From JAEUUM01 sp038326165 (GTDB taxonomy: Bacteria > Bacteroidota > Bacteroidia > Chitinophagales > Saprospiraceae), in the NCBI GenBank assembly GCA_038326165.1, contig JBBQJT010000030.1, forward strand, positions 1 to 41,901: DNA of 41,901 nt, written 5' to 3'. Positions 8,454-17,053 of the stretch are shown piece by piece. Positions within the stretch are counted from its first letter, which is position 1, and each line of letters begins with the position of its first letter. The notes beneath the pieces are model-generated. The model searched no databases. It saw only the letters and a program-made list of their open reading frames with translations, and had not been told where the DNA came from. The position numbers and the translations under genes were made by a program.

Positions 8454-8927
8454 GTGTCGGAAAAGAATAAAAACAGATTTACTGAAATAAGAAATAGAAG
8501 GGTGGAATACGAATTTCACCTACTCAATGTGTTTGAAGCAGGCATTGAGCTCAGTGGAACTGAGGTCAAATCACTCAGGTTGGGCCATGCTAATATTGGT
8601 GATGCTTTCTGTCTGATCAAGGATGGTAAAATCTTTGTGCGCAACATGTACATATCTGAGTACGAATATGGCACTTACAATAACCACGATGCCCGCCGAC
8701 CTCGCGCTTTATTGCTCAATAAAAGTGAAATCAATAAACTTGAAAAGAAGGTGAAAGAAAAGGGATTTACTATTGTGCCAATAAGGTTATATTTCAATGA
8801 ACGCGGATTTGCTAAATTAGAGATTGCCTTGGCACAAGGAAAAAAATCCTTTGATAAGCGCAACAGTATCAAAGAAAAGGACCAAAAGCGCGATATGGAC
8901 CGCCTGAAAATTGGCAAAATCAGATGA
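8454..8927 (+). CDS. smpB: SsrA-binding protein SmpB
   Basis: A 157-residue protein of typical SmpB length that binds tmRNA and delivers it to stalled ribosomes for trans-translation. The family pattern is clear: NRRVEYEFHLLNVFEAGIELSG at the start, GTEVKSLRLGHANIGDAF, IPIRLYFNERGFAKLEIALAQGKK-like strands, then the basic C-terminal tail KSFDKRNSIKEKDQKRDMDR that enters the decoding centre. The start is GTG, supported by the promoter spacing and the family start. Its last four bases overlap the ATG of the following nuclease gene, indicating translational coupling. The tmRNA gene itself is not in this window. Confidence 0.97.
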   Translation: MSEKNKNRFTEIRNRRVEYEFHLLNVFEAGIELSGTEVKSLRLGHANIGDAFCLIKDGKIFVRNMYISEYEYGTYNNHDARRPRALLLNKSEINKLEKKVKEKGFTIVPIRLYFNERGFAKLEIALAQGKKSFDKRNSIKEKDQKRDMDRLKIGKIR

Positions 8928-9418
8928 GAATATGTCTCTTTATAATTGGCCTATTTATTTCCTGTCAATTATCATTAGCACAAGGAAAGTTCGCCATTCG
9001 AGCAGTGGTGGTTGGTGTGACAGATGGTGATACCTTTACCGCATTATTGGATAATAAAACTCAAATTAAAGTCAGAATGCACGGCATTGATGCGCCTGAA
9101 AAGAAGCAGGCCTTCGGTCAGGTTGCAAAAATAAAATTGTCTGATTGTATTTATGGAAAGACTGTCAGCTTGAGTTACGACAAACTTGATCGCAACAACA
9201 GATACATCTGTTGGGTAAACGCTGATCAAATGCAAGTCAATGAAGTAATGTTGATGACGGGACTTGCTTGGCATTACACCAAATATGATCAAAATTCAAA
9301 GTGGGCAAAACTTGAATCGGAGGCAAGGAAGAGCAAATTTGGTTTGTGGAAAGATTCCAATCCTGTTGAACCCTGGATATTCCGCAAGACAAAAAAGCTC
9401 AAAAGCCCGAGCAACTGA
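8924..9418 (+). CDS. secreted thermonuclease-like (SNase) protein
   Basis: A 164-residue staphylococcal nuclease-fold protein with a signal peptide (about residues 1-19, ending SLAQ). Motifs are VVGVTDGDTFTALL, then VRMHGIDAPE with the catalytic Arg and Glu, then the DRNNRYICWV strand and GLWKDSNPVEPW near the end. It should cleave DNA or RNA with Ca2+ outside the cytoplasm. Its ATG overlaps the smpB stop (ATGA), so it is cotranscribed with smpB, although the functions look unrelated. One base separates its stop from the converging clpS stop, leaving no room for a separate terminator. Confidence 0.92.
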   Translation: MRICLFIIGLFISCQLSLAQGKFAIRAVVVGVTDGDTFTALLDNKTQIKVRMHGIDAPEKKQAFGQVAKIKLSDCIYGKTVSLSYDKLDRNNRYICWVNADQMQVNEVMLMTGLAWHYTKYDQNSKWAKLESEARKSKFGLWKDSNPVEPWIFRKTKKLKSPSN

Positions 9419-9419
9419 A

Positions 9420-9710
9420 CTATTCGATCACTGCGCTTAACCCACGCTCGCACAAAGCTTCTTTGAGGGGCCTTAGTGCTTTGAAGGTTTCAGTTTTAAC
9501 GGTTGCCTTACCTTTATAATGGATCAGCAAACTTGATTGTTCAGCTTGCTCAAATGAATGTTCACAAACATCCATTAGGCATTCAATAACCCAATCAAAT
9601 GTATTGACATCATCGTTGTAAACGATGAGCCTAGATGGTGCACTGACTTCGATGTCCTCCTTCAGAAGAACATCGACATCAGTATCTGTTTCGAATAATC
9701 CGTTGCGCAT
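9420..9710 (-). CDS. clpS: ATP-dependent Clp protease adaptor ClpS
   Basis: A 96-residue ClpS-type adaptor that binds the N-domain of ClpA or ClpC and recognises N-degron substrates. The family core LIVYNDDVNTFDWVIECL is present, with the Asn-Asp-Asp stretch that contacts the substrate amino terminus, followed by EQAEQSSLLIHYKGKA and the last strand near CERGLSAVIE. I chose the ATG at 9710; a TTG five codons upstream is open but less likely. It follows the peroxiredoxin gene closely on the same strand, so the two probably share a transcript. Confidence 0.93.
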   Translation of the reverse strand: MRNGLFETDTDVDVLLKEDIEVSAPSRLIVYNDDVNTFDWVIECLMDVCEHSFEQAEQSSLLIHYKGKATVKTETFKALRPLKEALCERGLSAVIE

Positions 9711-9728
9711 GATACAAAAATACAACGC

Positions 9729-10199
9729 TTATTTCAACTGTTCAAGTGTTGAACGAATTGCTTCAAAATTTGGAAGGTCTCCAGCTGACTCTAGTACCTC
9801 GGCATATTGAATAACTCCAGCGCCATCAATCACAAAAGCTGAACGTTTTGAAACTCCTTTCATGCCCAAGATCCATTCTCCATAAATAGCTCCATAATCA
9901 GTAGAAGTTGTTTTATTGAAGTCAGAAAGCATTGGGAAATTATAATTTTGTTCTTGTTTGAACTTGCCCAATGTAAAAACTGAGTCAACGGAAGTCGCTA
10001 GAACCTGCGCGTTCAAACTGGTATATTTTTCTAAATTATCACGCATTTCGCACAATTCTGTTGTGCACACTCCAGAGAAACTTTGCGGAAAAAATAACAA
10101 TACTACATTTTTGCCTTGAAAGTCAGATAGACTAACAGCTTGCTTTTCAGTATCGAACATTGTAAAAGCAGGAGCAAGAGAACCAATTGTTAAAACCAT
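9729..10199 (-). CDS. peroxiredoxin (AhpC/TSA family, Bcp/AhpE-like)
   Basis: A 156-residue thioredoxin-fold peroxidase without a signal peptide, so cytoplasmic. The peroxidatic Cys is in FSGVCTTELC, preceded by the usual LLFFPQSF strand. A second Cys five residues later (TTELCEM) sits in the helix as in atypical 2-Cys Bcp-like enzymes and could resolve the sulfenic acid. The conserved Arg is probably the one in KRSAFVID. It should reduce hydrogen peroxide or organic peroxides with thiol reductants. It is divergent from the EamA transporter gene and upstream of clpS. Confidence 0.92.
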   Translation of the reverse strand: MVLTIGSLAPAFTMFDTEKQAVSLSDFQGKNVVLLFFPQSFSGVCTTELCEMRDNLEKYTSLNAQVLATSVDSVFTLGKFKQEQNYNFPMLSDFNKTTSTDYGAIYGEWILGMKGVSKRSAFVIDGAGVIQYAEVLESAGDLPNFEAIRSTLEQLK

Positions 10200-10291
10200 G
10201 TTTTAATTGTGTTTATTTGAAGGCCTAAACATTTTTTCCTTGAATAGGTTCATATCTTCGCAAGATAAATTAGCGAATTATACAAGCAGCA

Positions 10292-11179
10292 ATGAATTCA
10301 GTTACCAAAGCATACATTCAATTACATATTTGCGTATTCCTCTGGGGATTTACTGCTATTTTAGGTAAAGTAATCAGCATTTCAGCATTGCCATTGGTTT
10401 GGTGGCGAGTATTGCTAACTTGTGTAGCACTCATTTTTACTAAAAACCTCTTCGGCCAGTTGAAGACTATTTCAAGACGCAATCTATTAATATATGCCGG
10501 AATTGGAATTTTAGTGTCTATACATTGGATATTCTTTTATGCGGCCATCAAAGCGAGTAATGCATCAGTAGGGGTATTGTGCATGGCATTCACACCTGTT
10601 TGTACTACTTTTATTGATCCTTTTTTTATGAAAAGAAGGATTAGATGGTATGAATTGGTTTTGAGTTTGATAGCTGTTTTGGGAATGTATTTTGTAGTTC
10701 AGGAAGTAGATCCTAAGATGATTATTGGTATTGGATTTGGTTTGTTCTCTGCATTTATGGCGGCTACATTTTCGGTATTGAATAAAATATACATTTTGGA
10801 TGCTGATCCTATTCCTATTACGTTCATAGAATTGGCTTCAGGCTTTGTTTTTATTTCAATCGTCTTGCCATTTTATCAATATTCCACTCCAGAAATGCAA
10901 TTTATGCCAGTGACTATGGATTGGATATATCTGATTGTCCTGAGTGTAGGCTGCACAGCGGTGCCGTTTGTCCTTTCCTTATATAGCCTGAGATATTTGT
11001 CGGCATTCATTACCAATTTGTCAATCAATCTGGAGCCCGTTTATGGTATTGTGCTTGCGTGGTTGTTATTGGGAGAGGATAAGGAACTGACTCCAGGTTT
11101 TTATTTTGGCGTATTGATTATTTTACTTTCTGTATTTTCTTACCCATTTCTTAAGAAACTTTCAAAAGACCCGATATGA
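10292..11179 (+). CDS. EamA/DMT-family transporter
   Basis: A 295-residue integral membrane protein with about ten hydrophobic helices arranged as two EamA repeats, starting with HICVFLWGFTAILGK and ending in a short basic tail. This is the drug/metabolite transporter superfamily fold. The substrate cannot be read from sequence; family members export amino acids, nucleosides or small metabolites. Its last four bases overlap the ATG of the O-methyltransferase gene, so both are translated from one message. Confidence 0.9.
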   Translation: MNSVTKAYIQLHICVFLWGFTAILGKVISISALPLVWWRVLLTCVALIFTKNLFGQLKTISRRNLLIYAGIGILVSIHWIFFYAAIKASNASVGVLCMAFTPVCTTFIDPFFMKRRIRWYELVLSLIAVLGMYFVVQEVDPKMIIGIGFGLFSAFMAATFSVLNKIYILDADPIPITFIELASGFVFISIVLPFYQYSTPEMQFMPVTMDWIYLIVLSVGCTAVPFVLSLYSLRYLSAFITNLSINLEPVYGIVLAWLLLGEDKELTPGFYFGVLIILLSVFSYPFLKKLSKDPI

Positions 11180-11811
11180 AATTTATTGATCCTGCACTCA
11201 TGAAATATTGTGAAGAGTTTACCAGCCCAGCCTCACATTTGCTGAATGAAATTGAGCGCAAGACTTATCTGAATACAATTTTACCACAGATGGTAAGTGG
11301 ACATTATCAGGGCCGCCTTTTGAGCATGTTGAGTTGTATGCTGCGCCCGCGTAGGATATTGGAAGTTGGGACCTTCACCGCTTATGCAGCATTGTGTCTT
11401 GCTGAAGGACTTACTGATGATGGCATATTGCATACTATAGAAGTAAATGATGAACTGAAAGAAACCATTGATTTTGCTATTGGGCAACATCCCAAAGCCA
11501 GTCAATATCGACTGCACATTGGTTCTGCCTTAGCAATTATTCCGACATTGAAGGAAATATGGGACTTGGTATTTATTGACGGTGCTAAGCTCGAATACGA
11601 AGAATACTATGATTTGGTTATTGAAGATATGCGTCCTGGTGGAATTATCATTGCCGACAATGTCTTGTGGAGTGGCAAAATCTTAAATTCTGATCCTGAT
11701 AAAGATACCCGTGCTATTTTGGCTTTCAATGCCAAACTGAATGAAGATCAACGAATAGAAAAAGTCTTGCTTCCCATAAGAGATGGCTTATACATTGCAA
11801 GAAAGTTGTGA
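11176..11811 (+). CDS. O-methyltransferase, class I SAM-dependent (family 3)
   Basis: A 211-residue Rossmann-fold methyltransferase like the catechol or caffeoyl-CoA O-methyltransferases. SAM motif I is ILEVGTFTAYAALCLAEGL, followed by the acidic end of strand 2 (LHTIEVNDE) and the metal-binding DLVFIDGAKLEYEEYYD; IIIADNVLWSGK is also family-typical. These enzymes need a divalent metal and methylate vicinal hydroxyls. The actual acceptor is unknown. The gene overlaps the EamA transporter gene by four bases, which suggests, without proving, that the transporter handles a related small molecule. Confidence 0.92.
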   Translation: MKFIDPALMKYCEEFTSPASHLLNEIERKTYLNTILPQMVSGHYQGRLLSMLSCMLRPRRILEVGTFTAYAALCLAEGLTDDGILHTIEVNDELKETIDFAIGQHPKASQYRLHIGSALAIIPTLKEIWDLVFIDGAKLEYEEYYDLVIEDMRPGGIIIADNVLWSGKILNSDPDKDTRAILAFNAKLNEDQRIEKVLLPIRDGLYIARKL

Positions 11812-11894
11812 GTCTCTAAGTTCTGAAACAAAACCAAATGGTAGTTCTAAATTTTTACTAGATGAGTTCTGTTTTTACTTATTTAACGACATGT

Positions 11895-12503
11895 CTAGAA
11901 TTCAATCGATCTAAAAGTAAGGTTTATTCTTGGTTGCGATATCAATTTTGTTGGTGGGAGTCTATGTAACCAATTGTCTTGTGTGCTTTCTTTCATAACT
12001 AAGAAACTTCCATGTTCCAATAAAATTGATACTGTTTCCTTAGTTTTTTTGTGTTTGAAAGCAAATTTACGTTCAGCTCCAAAGCTGAGTGATCCAATAG
12101 CTCCATGTTTCTTTAGATCTTTTTCAGCGTCACTGTGCCATGCCATTGCTTCTTCACCACTATGATATAAGTTAAGCAAACAAGAATTGAATGTTTCCTT
12201 TGATTTTTCTTGGACAATCGATTTTAAAGCAATTAATTCTTCAGTCCAAGGCAATGCAAGTTTGGTGACATTGGAGTAAGAATATTCAAATTCCATATCT
12301 CCATACCAGGCGACTTTTCGTTTGGTAATGATCAGTTTCCCAAAAATAATGGCTTGGTCATTTTTCCATTCAATGTTATTCAACAAACGCTCCAGATAGT
12401 GATTGGCTTGTTGGGATGAGAATAGTTTGCCGTGGTAATTTACTTTGCCATCTTTTGGCAGTATGTTTAATAAACTGTCCGGTTGAGAGTTGAATAAGTC
12501 CAT
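11895..12503 (-). CDS. AlkB-like 2-oxoglutarate/Fe(II) dioxygenase
   Basis: A 202-residue member of the AlkB family, which removes alkyl groups from DNA or RNA bases by oxidative demethylation. The iron ligands are visible as His and Asp in MAWHSDAE and His in NWLHRLPP; the 2-oxoglutarate-binding Arg pair is in PRINLTFRS near the C-terminus. IIFGKLIITKRKVAWYGD matches the nucleotide-recognition lid region of short AlkB homologues (ALKBH2/3-like). It is monocistronic and converges on the O-methyltransferase. No SOS or Ada-type operator could be recognised. Confidence 0.93.
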   Translation of the reverse strand: MDLFNSQPDSLLNILPKDGKVNYHGKLFSSQQANHYLERLLNNIEWKNDQAIIFGKLIITKRKVAWYGDMEFEYSYSNVTKLALPWTEELIALKSIVQEKSKETFNSCLLNLYHSGEEAMAWHSDAEKDLKKHGAIGSLSFGAERKFAFKHKKTKETVSILLEHGSFLVMKESTQDNWLHRLPPTKLISQPRINLTFRSIEF

Positions 12504-12702
12504 TTTTTATGTTCTGTCTGAATGTTTTTAAATTCACATCAGGATAAACTAGCCACTAAACAAAACAGCTAAAGTTGGAGAACTGTTCATCGTTCACGCT
12601 TTATGAGAGGCATACAGCGGTGAATCAATTGTATTATTTTTTCAAGCTATTCATCTAAATTTTTTGGCTCAAATTTGTTGTGCACTACTGAGCTGAAGAA
12701 TT

Positions 12703-13284
12703 CTAGAGCTTTTTTTCACAAACCATTACAAAAGCTGGTGGAATATTGAGCGGAACGAATTTGACTTCTATGTTGCCAAAGATATCCATGTATGCTTTTC
12801 GAGGCAGCAGTGAATAATGCATTTGAATGAATTTGCCTCCAGGTTTTAGCAATTCGAAGCAACTTTGTACGGTTTGTTTCATAAATTCCTCTGGCAGCAT
12901 TACAAAGGGGATGGCACTAAGGATATAGTCTACCTGCTCAATTTTCCGAGCTTCCATTATTTCACGAATAAACTCGGCCGAATCAGAAATAATCTCTACA
13001 CGTTCATCCTTGAATTCATACTTAAGTTGCTTTACAAATTCTTCATGGATTTCAAATACAAATAACTTAGAGTCTGCTTTGAGTTCTTCTATGATATACC
13101 TGCTGATAACACCATCTCCAGCACCTAATTCTACAATATTTTTACCTTTCTCGAAATCAATGAAACTGGTCATGCCTTTACACAAATAACTAGAGCTACG
13201 CGCAATTGTGCCTGTAGATTTTAAGCTTTTCAAGCTTGTTAGTATAAAATCCCAATTGCTTTTTAGGCTATTATTTGGTTTCAT
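12703..13284 (-). CDS. SAM-dependent methyltransferase (phospholipid/rRNA-type)
   Basis: A 193-residue class I methyltransferase. Motif I is IVELGAGDGVISRYI, followed by LFVFEIHEEF and YILSAIPFVMLP, a layout seen in phospholipid N-methyltransferase (PmtA)-like and RsmA-like proteins. The IPF-hydrophobic stretch replaces the NPPY of N6-adenine enzymes, so lipid or small-molecule methylation is more likely than rRNA modification (inference). I chose the ATG at 13284; a TTG six codons upstream is open. It starts 28 bases after the OmpA-like gene and probably belongs to that minus-strand transcript. Confidence 0.85.
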   Translation of the reverse strand: MKPNNSLKSNWDFILTSLKSLKSTGTIARSSSYLCKGMTSFIDFEKGKNIVELGAGDGVISRYIIEELKADSKLFVFEIHEEFVKQLKYEFKDERVEIISDSAEFIREIMEARKIEQVDYILSAIPFVMLPEEFMKQTVQSCFELLKPGGKFIQMHYSLLPRKAYMDIFGNIEVKFVPLNIPPAFVMVCEKKL

Positions 13285-13311
13285 TGTCTTGTTAATCTGC
13301 AAAAATGGTCC

Positions 13312-15534
13312 TTATTTTGGTCCCTTGCTTGCATCGAGGTAATTTTTTAGATCTGGATATGTATTTACAAGTATCGAAGCCTTATTTTTTGTGATTGGTA
13401 GTCCATTGATATAAGGGATGATAAAGGCATCTGTTAAGCCTTTGCCTTTTATTTCTGTCAATTTGGGGGTAATTTCTTCAAAAATAGTCCCCAAACCTAC
13501 CATGTATTTATTTAATTCTGGACCGGTTTTTTTCTCAATTACCAATTCCATTTGGTTGTCAAGTATTGGACTGGTGGAAGGCTTGGATGTACTCATGGCT
13601 TGCACTTTATAGCTCAATCCTTTCATGGATTGTCTAAATTTAGTACCTCTATCGTCACGTAATCCTTTAGAAATATTGAGTATATTTTTATTCCATTGGA
13701 CGCCAGCTTCATTTAGATTTGCCAAGTCAAGTTCTATACGTTTGTTGAATTTATTGGGTAGTGATTTGTCTTTGCCAGTGAGATTTTCTTTGATCAAAGG
13801 GAAAGAAGGACCACAGCCTCTAAGATACAATTGTTGAGCCTTTACTCCTTTTCTGATCAAATAATCAGCCACTTGTTCGGCGCGTGTTAGAGTCAAATAA
13901 GCCTCAGTTTTCAGATTTTCAGTAGAATTATTGTGGGCACTGATGACCAAATGAAGGATAGGATTCTCTATCAGTAATATGGCGTATTTATCAAGGACAA
14001 AAGCGTTTTCTTTTGAAATGATTTCATAGTCGGAAATATCATACAGGCAATCAGGCGCTTCGAAAGTATAAATTATGGGTTTACTCTGCTCTTTATTTTC
14101 AATTACTTGCTCCACCAATTCTGTTTCTGTAAGTTCTTCAGGGGCTTTGTATTCAACATACTGAGGCAAGAAGGCAGGTGGTGTTTTGTATCCCGAAAAA
14201 ACCATTTTATCGTTTTCATTCAGATAGGCTGCATAAATATCATGCATTCCATACCCAGTTTTTCTGCTTGAACTGAAGTAGGCATATGAACCATAGTTAT
14301 TAATTTTGAAGCACTCCTCATCAGCCGCACTATTAACAGGTAATCCCATATTGTGTATTGGAGTCCAAATAAACTTAGTAGGAATGTAAGTAGATTGAAA
14401 AATGTCAAAACCGCCAATACTCATTAGGTTGTTTGATGACCAAAATAGAGTTTTGCCATCACTGGCAAGGCATGGCCATTTTTCATCAAATGGGGTATTG
14501 ATAGATTCTCCCAAATTAGTTGGCTCACTCCATTCCTTATTGCTGAAGACAGTAATATAAAGATCAAAACCTCCGAAACCATTGGACCTATTGCTGCTGA
14601 AGATCAATATAGTATCATTTACAAAAAAAGGATCCTTATCTCCTTTATTTGGATTCATAGAGCTATTGAAATACTGTGGATTGATGAGTTGATCATTGCC
14701 TCGCTTGAAGGTATCAACTAAAAAATCGCCACTGTACAAAGTATAGCCTTTGAAGTAATGCAACACTTTACCTTCATTTGAAAAACCAATTGGGTATTCA
14801 TGTCTTGGTCCGTTCAACATGTAACTTAATCCCTCTCCCTTGGCCCAAGAGCCATTTTGCAAGCTGGCAGAGAACAGATCACTGCAATAATTGCCATATT
14901 TTTCATCACTTAGTCCATTGTCATTTCTCCGGCCACCAGTAGCATTTGGAGTAGCCGCACCAAAGTATATTTTGTCAATGTAATTGTAGCTGGGAAGTGG
15001 AGCTATTTCATCATATTTTGAATTGACTTGATCTCCAAGATTGTCCACAATAATCAATTGATCGTTTTTGAGTATTCTCAATCCTTCAGCTGCACGCCGT
15101 ATGTCATTTGATATAGATTTAACCAAAGATTCTGGCTTATCAATCAAGCGCAATGCATGTTTGTAGGCCAAAATTGCTTGATCAAATTCATGCATCTCAT
15201 GAAATAACTTTGCGTTGAGCAGCGCAAAACTCGGTTTCGAGATGTTGCCTTCGGGAAAAATACTGATTATAAGCTTTTTGCATTCCTCTAGTTGATTTGT
15301 TTCAAAGTAAGAATATGCCAATGCTTCAAGCACGATCTCATCTCCAGACTTTGCAGAATTTGCAGCTGCTAAAGTTGAAACTGATTCAATATAATTTCTG
15401 TTTTTATAATGCGCCAAGCCGTCTTCTTTTAACTTAGAGAAAGACTGACTTTTCAAGTTTATGACACAACAACACAGAAGGATCCCTCCTAATATATAGA
15501 GTTTTAATCGGTTGGGAAACAATTGTTGGGACAT
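13312..15534 (-). CDS. OmpA-family envelope protein with TPR and PD40 repeats (PorE-like)
   Basis: A 740-residue exported protein. Order: signal or membrane leader (1-30), TPR-like helices (32-150), PD40/WD40-like propeller with recurring IFSSNRSNGFGGFDLY-type motifs (about 190-435), OmpA peptidoglycan-binding domain (about 510-610, with LVISAHNNSTENLKTEAYLT and LRGCGPSFP), then a C-terminal SPOR-like segment (YKVQAM, then GLTDAFIIPYINGLP near 715). This architecture resembles T9SS protein PorE, which ties the secretion machine to peptidoglycan, but I see no carboxypeptidase-regulatory-like domain between the propeller and OmpA domain. It starts one base before the E2 stop, so it is downstream in an unlikely-looking operon with a 2-oxoacid dehydrogenase subunit. 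Confidence 0.85.
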   Translation of the reverse strand: MSQQLFPNRLKLYILGGILLCCCVINLKSQSFSKLKEDGLAHYKNRNYIESVSTLAAANSAKSGDEIVLEALAYSYFETNQLEECKKLIISIFPEGNISKPSFALLNAKLFHEMHEFDQAILAYKHALRLIDKPESLVKSISNDIRRAAEGLRILKNDQLIIVDNLGDQVNSKYDEIAPLPSYNYIDKIYFGAATPNATGGRRNDNGLSDEKYGNYCSDLFSASLQNGSWAKGEGLSYMLNGPRHEYPIGFSNEGKVLHYFKGYTLYSGDFLVDTFKRGNDQLINPQYFNSSMNPNKGDKDPFFVNDTILIFSSNRSNGFGGFDLYITVFSNKEWSEPTNLGESINTPFDEKWPCLASDGKTLFWSSNNLMSIGGFDIFQSTYIPTKFIWTPIHNMGLPVNSAADEECFKINNYGSYAYFSSSRKTGYGMHDIYAAYLNENDKMVFSGYKTPPAFLPQYVEYKAPEELTETELVEQVIENKEQSKPIIYTFEAPDCLYDISDYEIISKENAFVLDKYAILLIENPILHLVISAHNNSTENLKTEAYLTLTRAEQVADYLIRKGVKAQQLYLRGCGPSFPLIKENLTGKDKSLPNKFNKRIELDLANLNEAGVQWNKNILNISKGLRDDRGTKFRQSMKGLSYKVQAMSTSKPSTSPILDNQMELVIEKKTGPELNKYMVGLGTIFEEITPKLTEIKGKGLTDAFIIPYINGLPITKNKASILVNTYPDLKNYLDASKGPK

Positions 15535-15535
15535 A

Positions 15536-16846
15536 TTAGATGTCTTGATCTACATCGAATTGTTCCAAATAATCTCCTACTTTTCTTAAGAAACTACCTC
15601 CAAGTGAGCCATCAACTACACGGTGGTCGTAGGACAATGAAAGGAACATCAGCTGACGAATCGCTATCATGTCTCCGTATGGAGTTTCAACTACTGCTGG
15701 TTTCTTTCGGATTACACCTGTAGCCATAATTGCTACTTGAGGTTGATTGATAATAGGCGTTCCCATCACATTTCCAAAAGTTCCAACATTGGTCAAGGTA
15801 AAAGTTCCATCTTGAATTTCTTCAGGCTTCAACTTGTTGTTTCTGGCTTTGCCTGCAAGGTCATTCACTGCTTTTGTAATCCCCAACAAATTGAGATTTT
15901 GAGCATTTTTAATGACAGGAACAATAAGATTGCCACTTGGTAAAGCGGCAGCCATGCCTATATTTATGTCTTTTTTGCGAATCAGATTATTTCCATCTAC
16001 ACTGATGTTAATCATCGGAAAATCTGCAATAGCGCGTGCCACAGCTTGTATAAATACTGGCGTGAAAGTTATTTTTTGACCATATTTCTTCTCAAATGGA
16101 CCTTTTATCCTGTCTCTCCACTGAACCAATGGGGTCACGTCAATTTCTACAAATGAAGTGACGTGGGGCGAGGTAGTTTTACTCATAACCATGTGATCAG
16201 ATATGAGTTTGCGCATCCTATCCATCTCAATAATTTCAACATTGTCTCCATATTTAGACATCGTCGAAGGTGTTGGAGCAATTGAAGCAGGTGAGGAACT
16301 TACAACCTGTGCAACTGGGGTAGATGCAGCAGTTGGAGCATTTGACTTTGTAGCTACAAATGCCAGAATGTCTTGCTTGGTGACCCGACCGTTTGCTCCA
16401 GATCCTGGTAATGCATCAAGTTCTGATATAGTAATTTGTTCTTTATCTGCAATGGTCTTAACCAAGGGAGAATAGAATTTATTGCTTGTTGATGGGGCGG
16501 ATTCTGTTGTCTTGATTGCAACTGGAGCAACATTCATAGCCTGAGTACTTACTTGTGCAACAGGTTCTGAGGCAGCTACGGAAGAAGAAGCAGTTGGGGA
16601 AGCCGCTTCAGTATCCAATATAGCTATAATTTGACCAATAGGAACTACATCATTTTCATTGAACATAGTTTTTACCAAAAATCCCTTCACAGGACTGGGT
16701 ACCTCTGAATCCACTTTATCTGTGGCTATTTCAAGAACGGTTTCATCTTGTTCTACAGCATCTCCTGGTTTTTTGTTCCATTTTAGGATGGTTGCCTCCA
16801 TGATGCTCTCTCCCATTTTGGGCATTACAAGTTCGAATTGTGCCAT
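15536..16846 (-). CDS. 2-oxo acid dehydrogenase E2 subunit (dihydrolipoamide acyltransferase)
   Basis: A 436-residue acyltransferase core of a pyruvate, 2-oxoglutarate or branched-chain dehydrogenase complex. Domains: one lipoyl domain (1-80, lipoyl Lys about 44 in EIATDKVDSEVP), a Pro/Ala/Ser-rich linker, the E3-binding domain (about 118-160, ending in GANGRVTKQDIL), a second linker, and the catalytic domain (from about 200) with SYDHRVVDGSLGG near the C-terminus. The His and Asp of that motif are catalytic. The E1 and E3 genes are not nearby, so the complex type stays open; the lone position is common for the Bacteroidota branched-chain-like E2. The minus-strand -7 candidate is TAATTTTG. 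Confidence 0.93.
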   Translation of the reverse strand: MAQFELVMPKMGESIMEATILKWNKKPGDAVEQDETVLEIATDKVDSEVPSPVKGFLVKTMFNENDVVPIGQIIAILDTEAASPTASSSVAASEPVAQVSTQAMNVAPVAIKTTESAPSTSNKFYSPLVKTIADKEQITISELDALPGSGANGRVTKQDILAFVATKSNAPTAASTPVAQVVSSSPASIAPTPSTMSKYGDNVEIIEMDRMRKLISDHMVMSKTTSPHVTSFVEIDVTPLVQWRDRIKGPFEKKYGQKITFTPVFIQAVARAIADFPMINISVDGNNLIRKKDINIGMAAALPSGNLIVPVIKNAQNLNLLGITKAVNDLAGKARNNKLKPEEIQDGTFTLTNVGTFGNVMGTPIINQPQVAIMATGVIRKKPAVVETPYGDMIAIRQLMFLSLSYDHRVVDGSLGGSFLRKVGDYLEQFDVDQDI

Positions 16847-17022
16847 AAAGCTATTTTACGTGGTATAGAATGAAATACAAAATTAGTTGTTTCAAGTGAA
16901 ATATCTAATTCTGATGAGCACAAGAGTCAATATTACTTCCTATTAGGGCCATATTTTCAGGAATCCTTTATTTTATGTCATGAAATATTAAAATACTTTT
17001 ACGAATCTGAATACATAGCTGC

Positions 17023-17030
17023 TATATTTG
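17023..17030 (+). promoter_or_regulatory. -7 element upstream of the acyl-CoA ligase
   Basis: TATATTTG fits the TAnnTTTG -7 consensus and ends 23 bases before the ATG at 17054. The best -33 candidate (TTTT at 16997-17000) is too far away, so support is partial. Confidence 0.4.
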
Positions 17031-17053
17031 AACAACCAATTACAAAACAGCAT

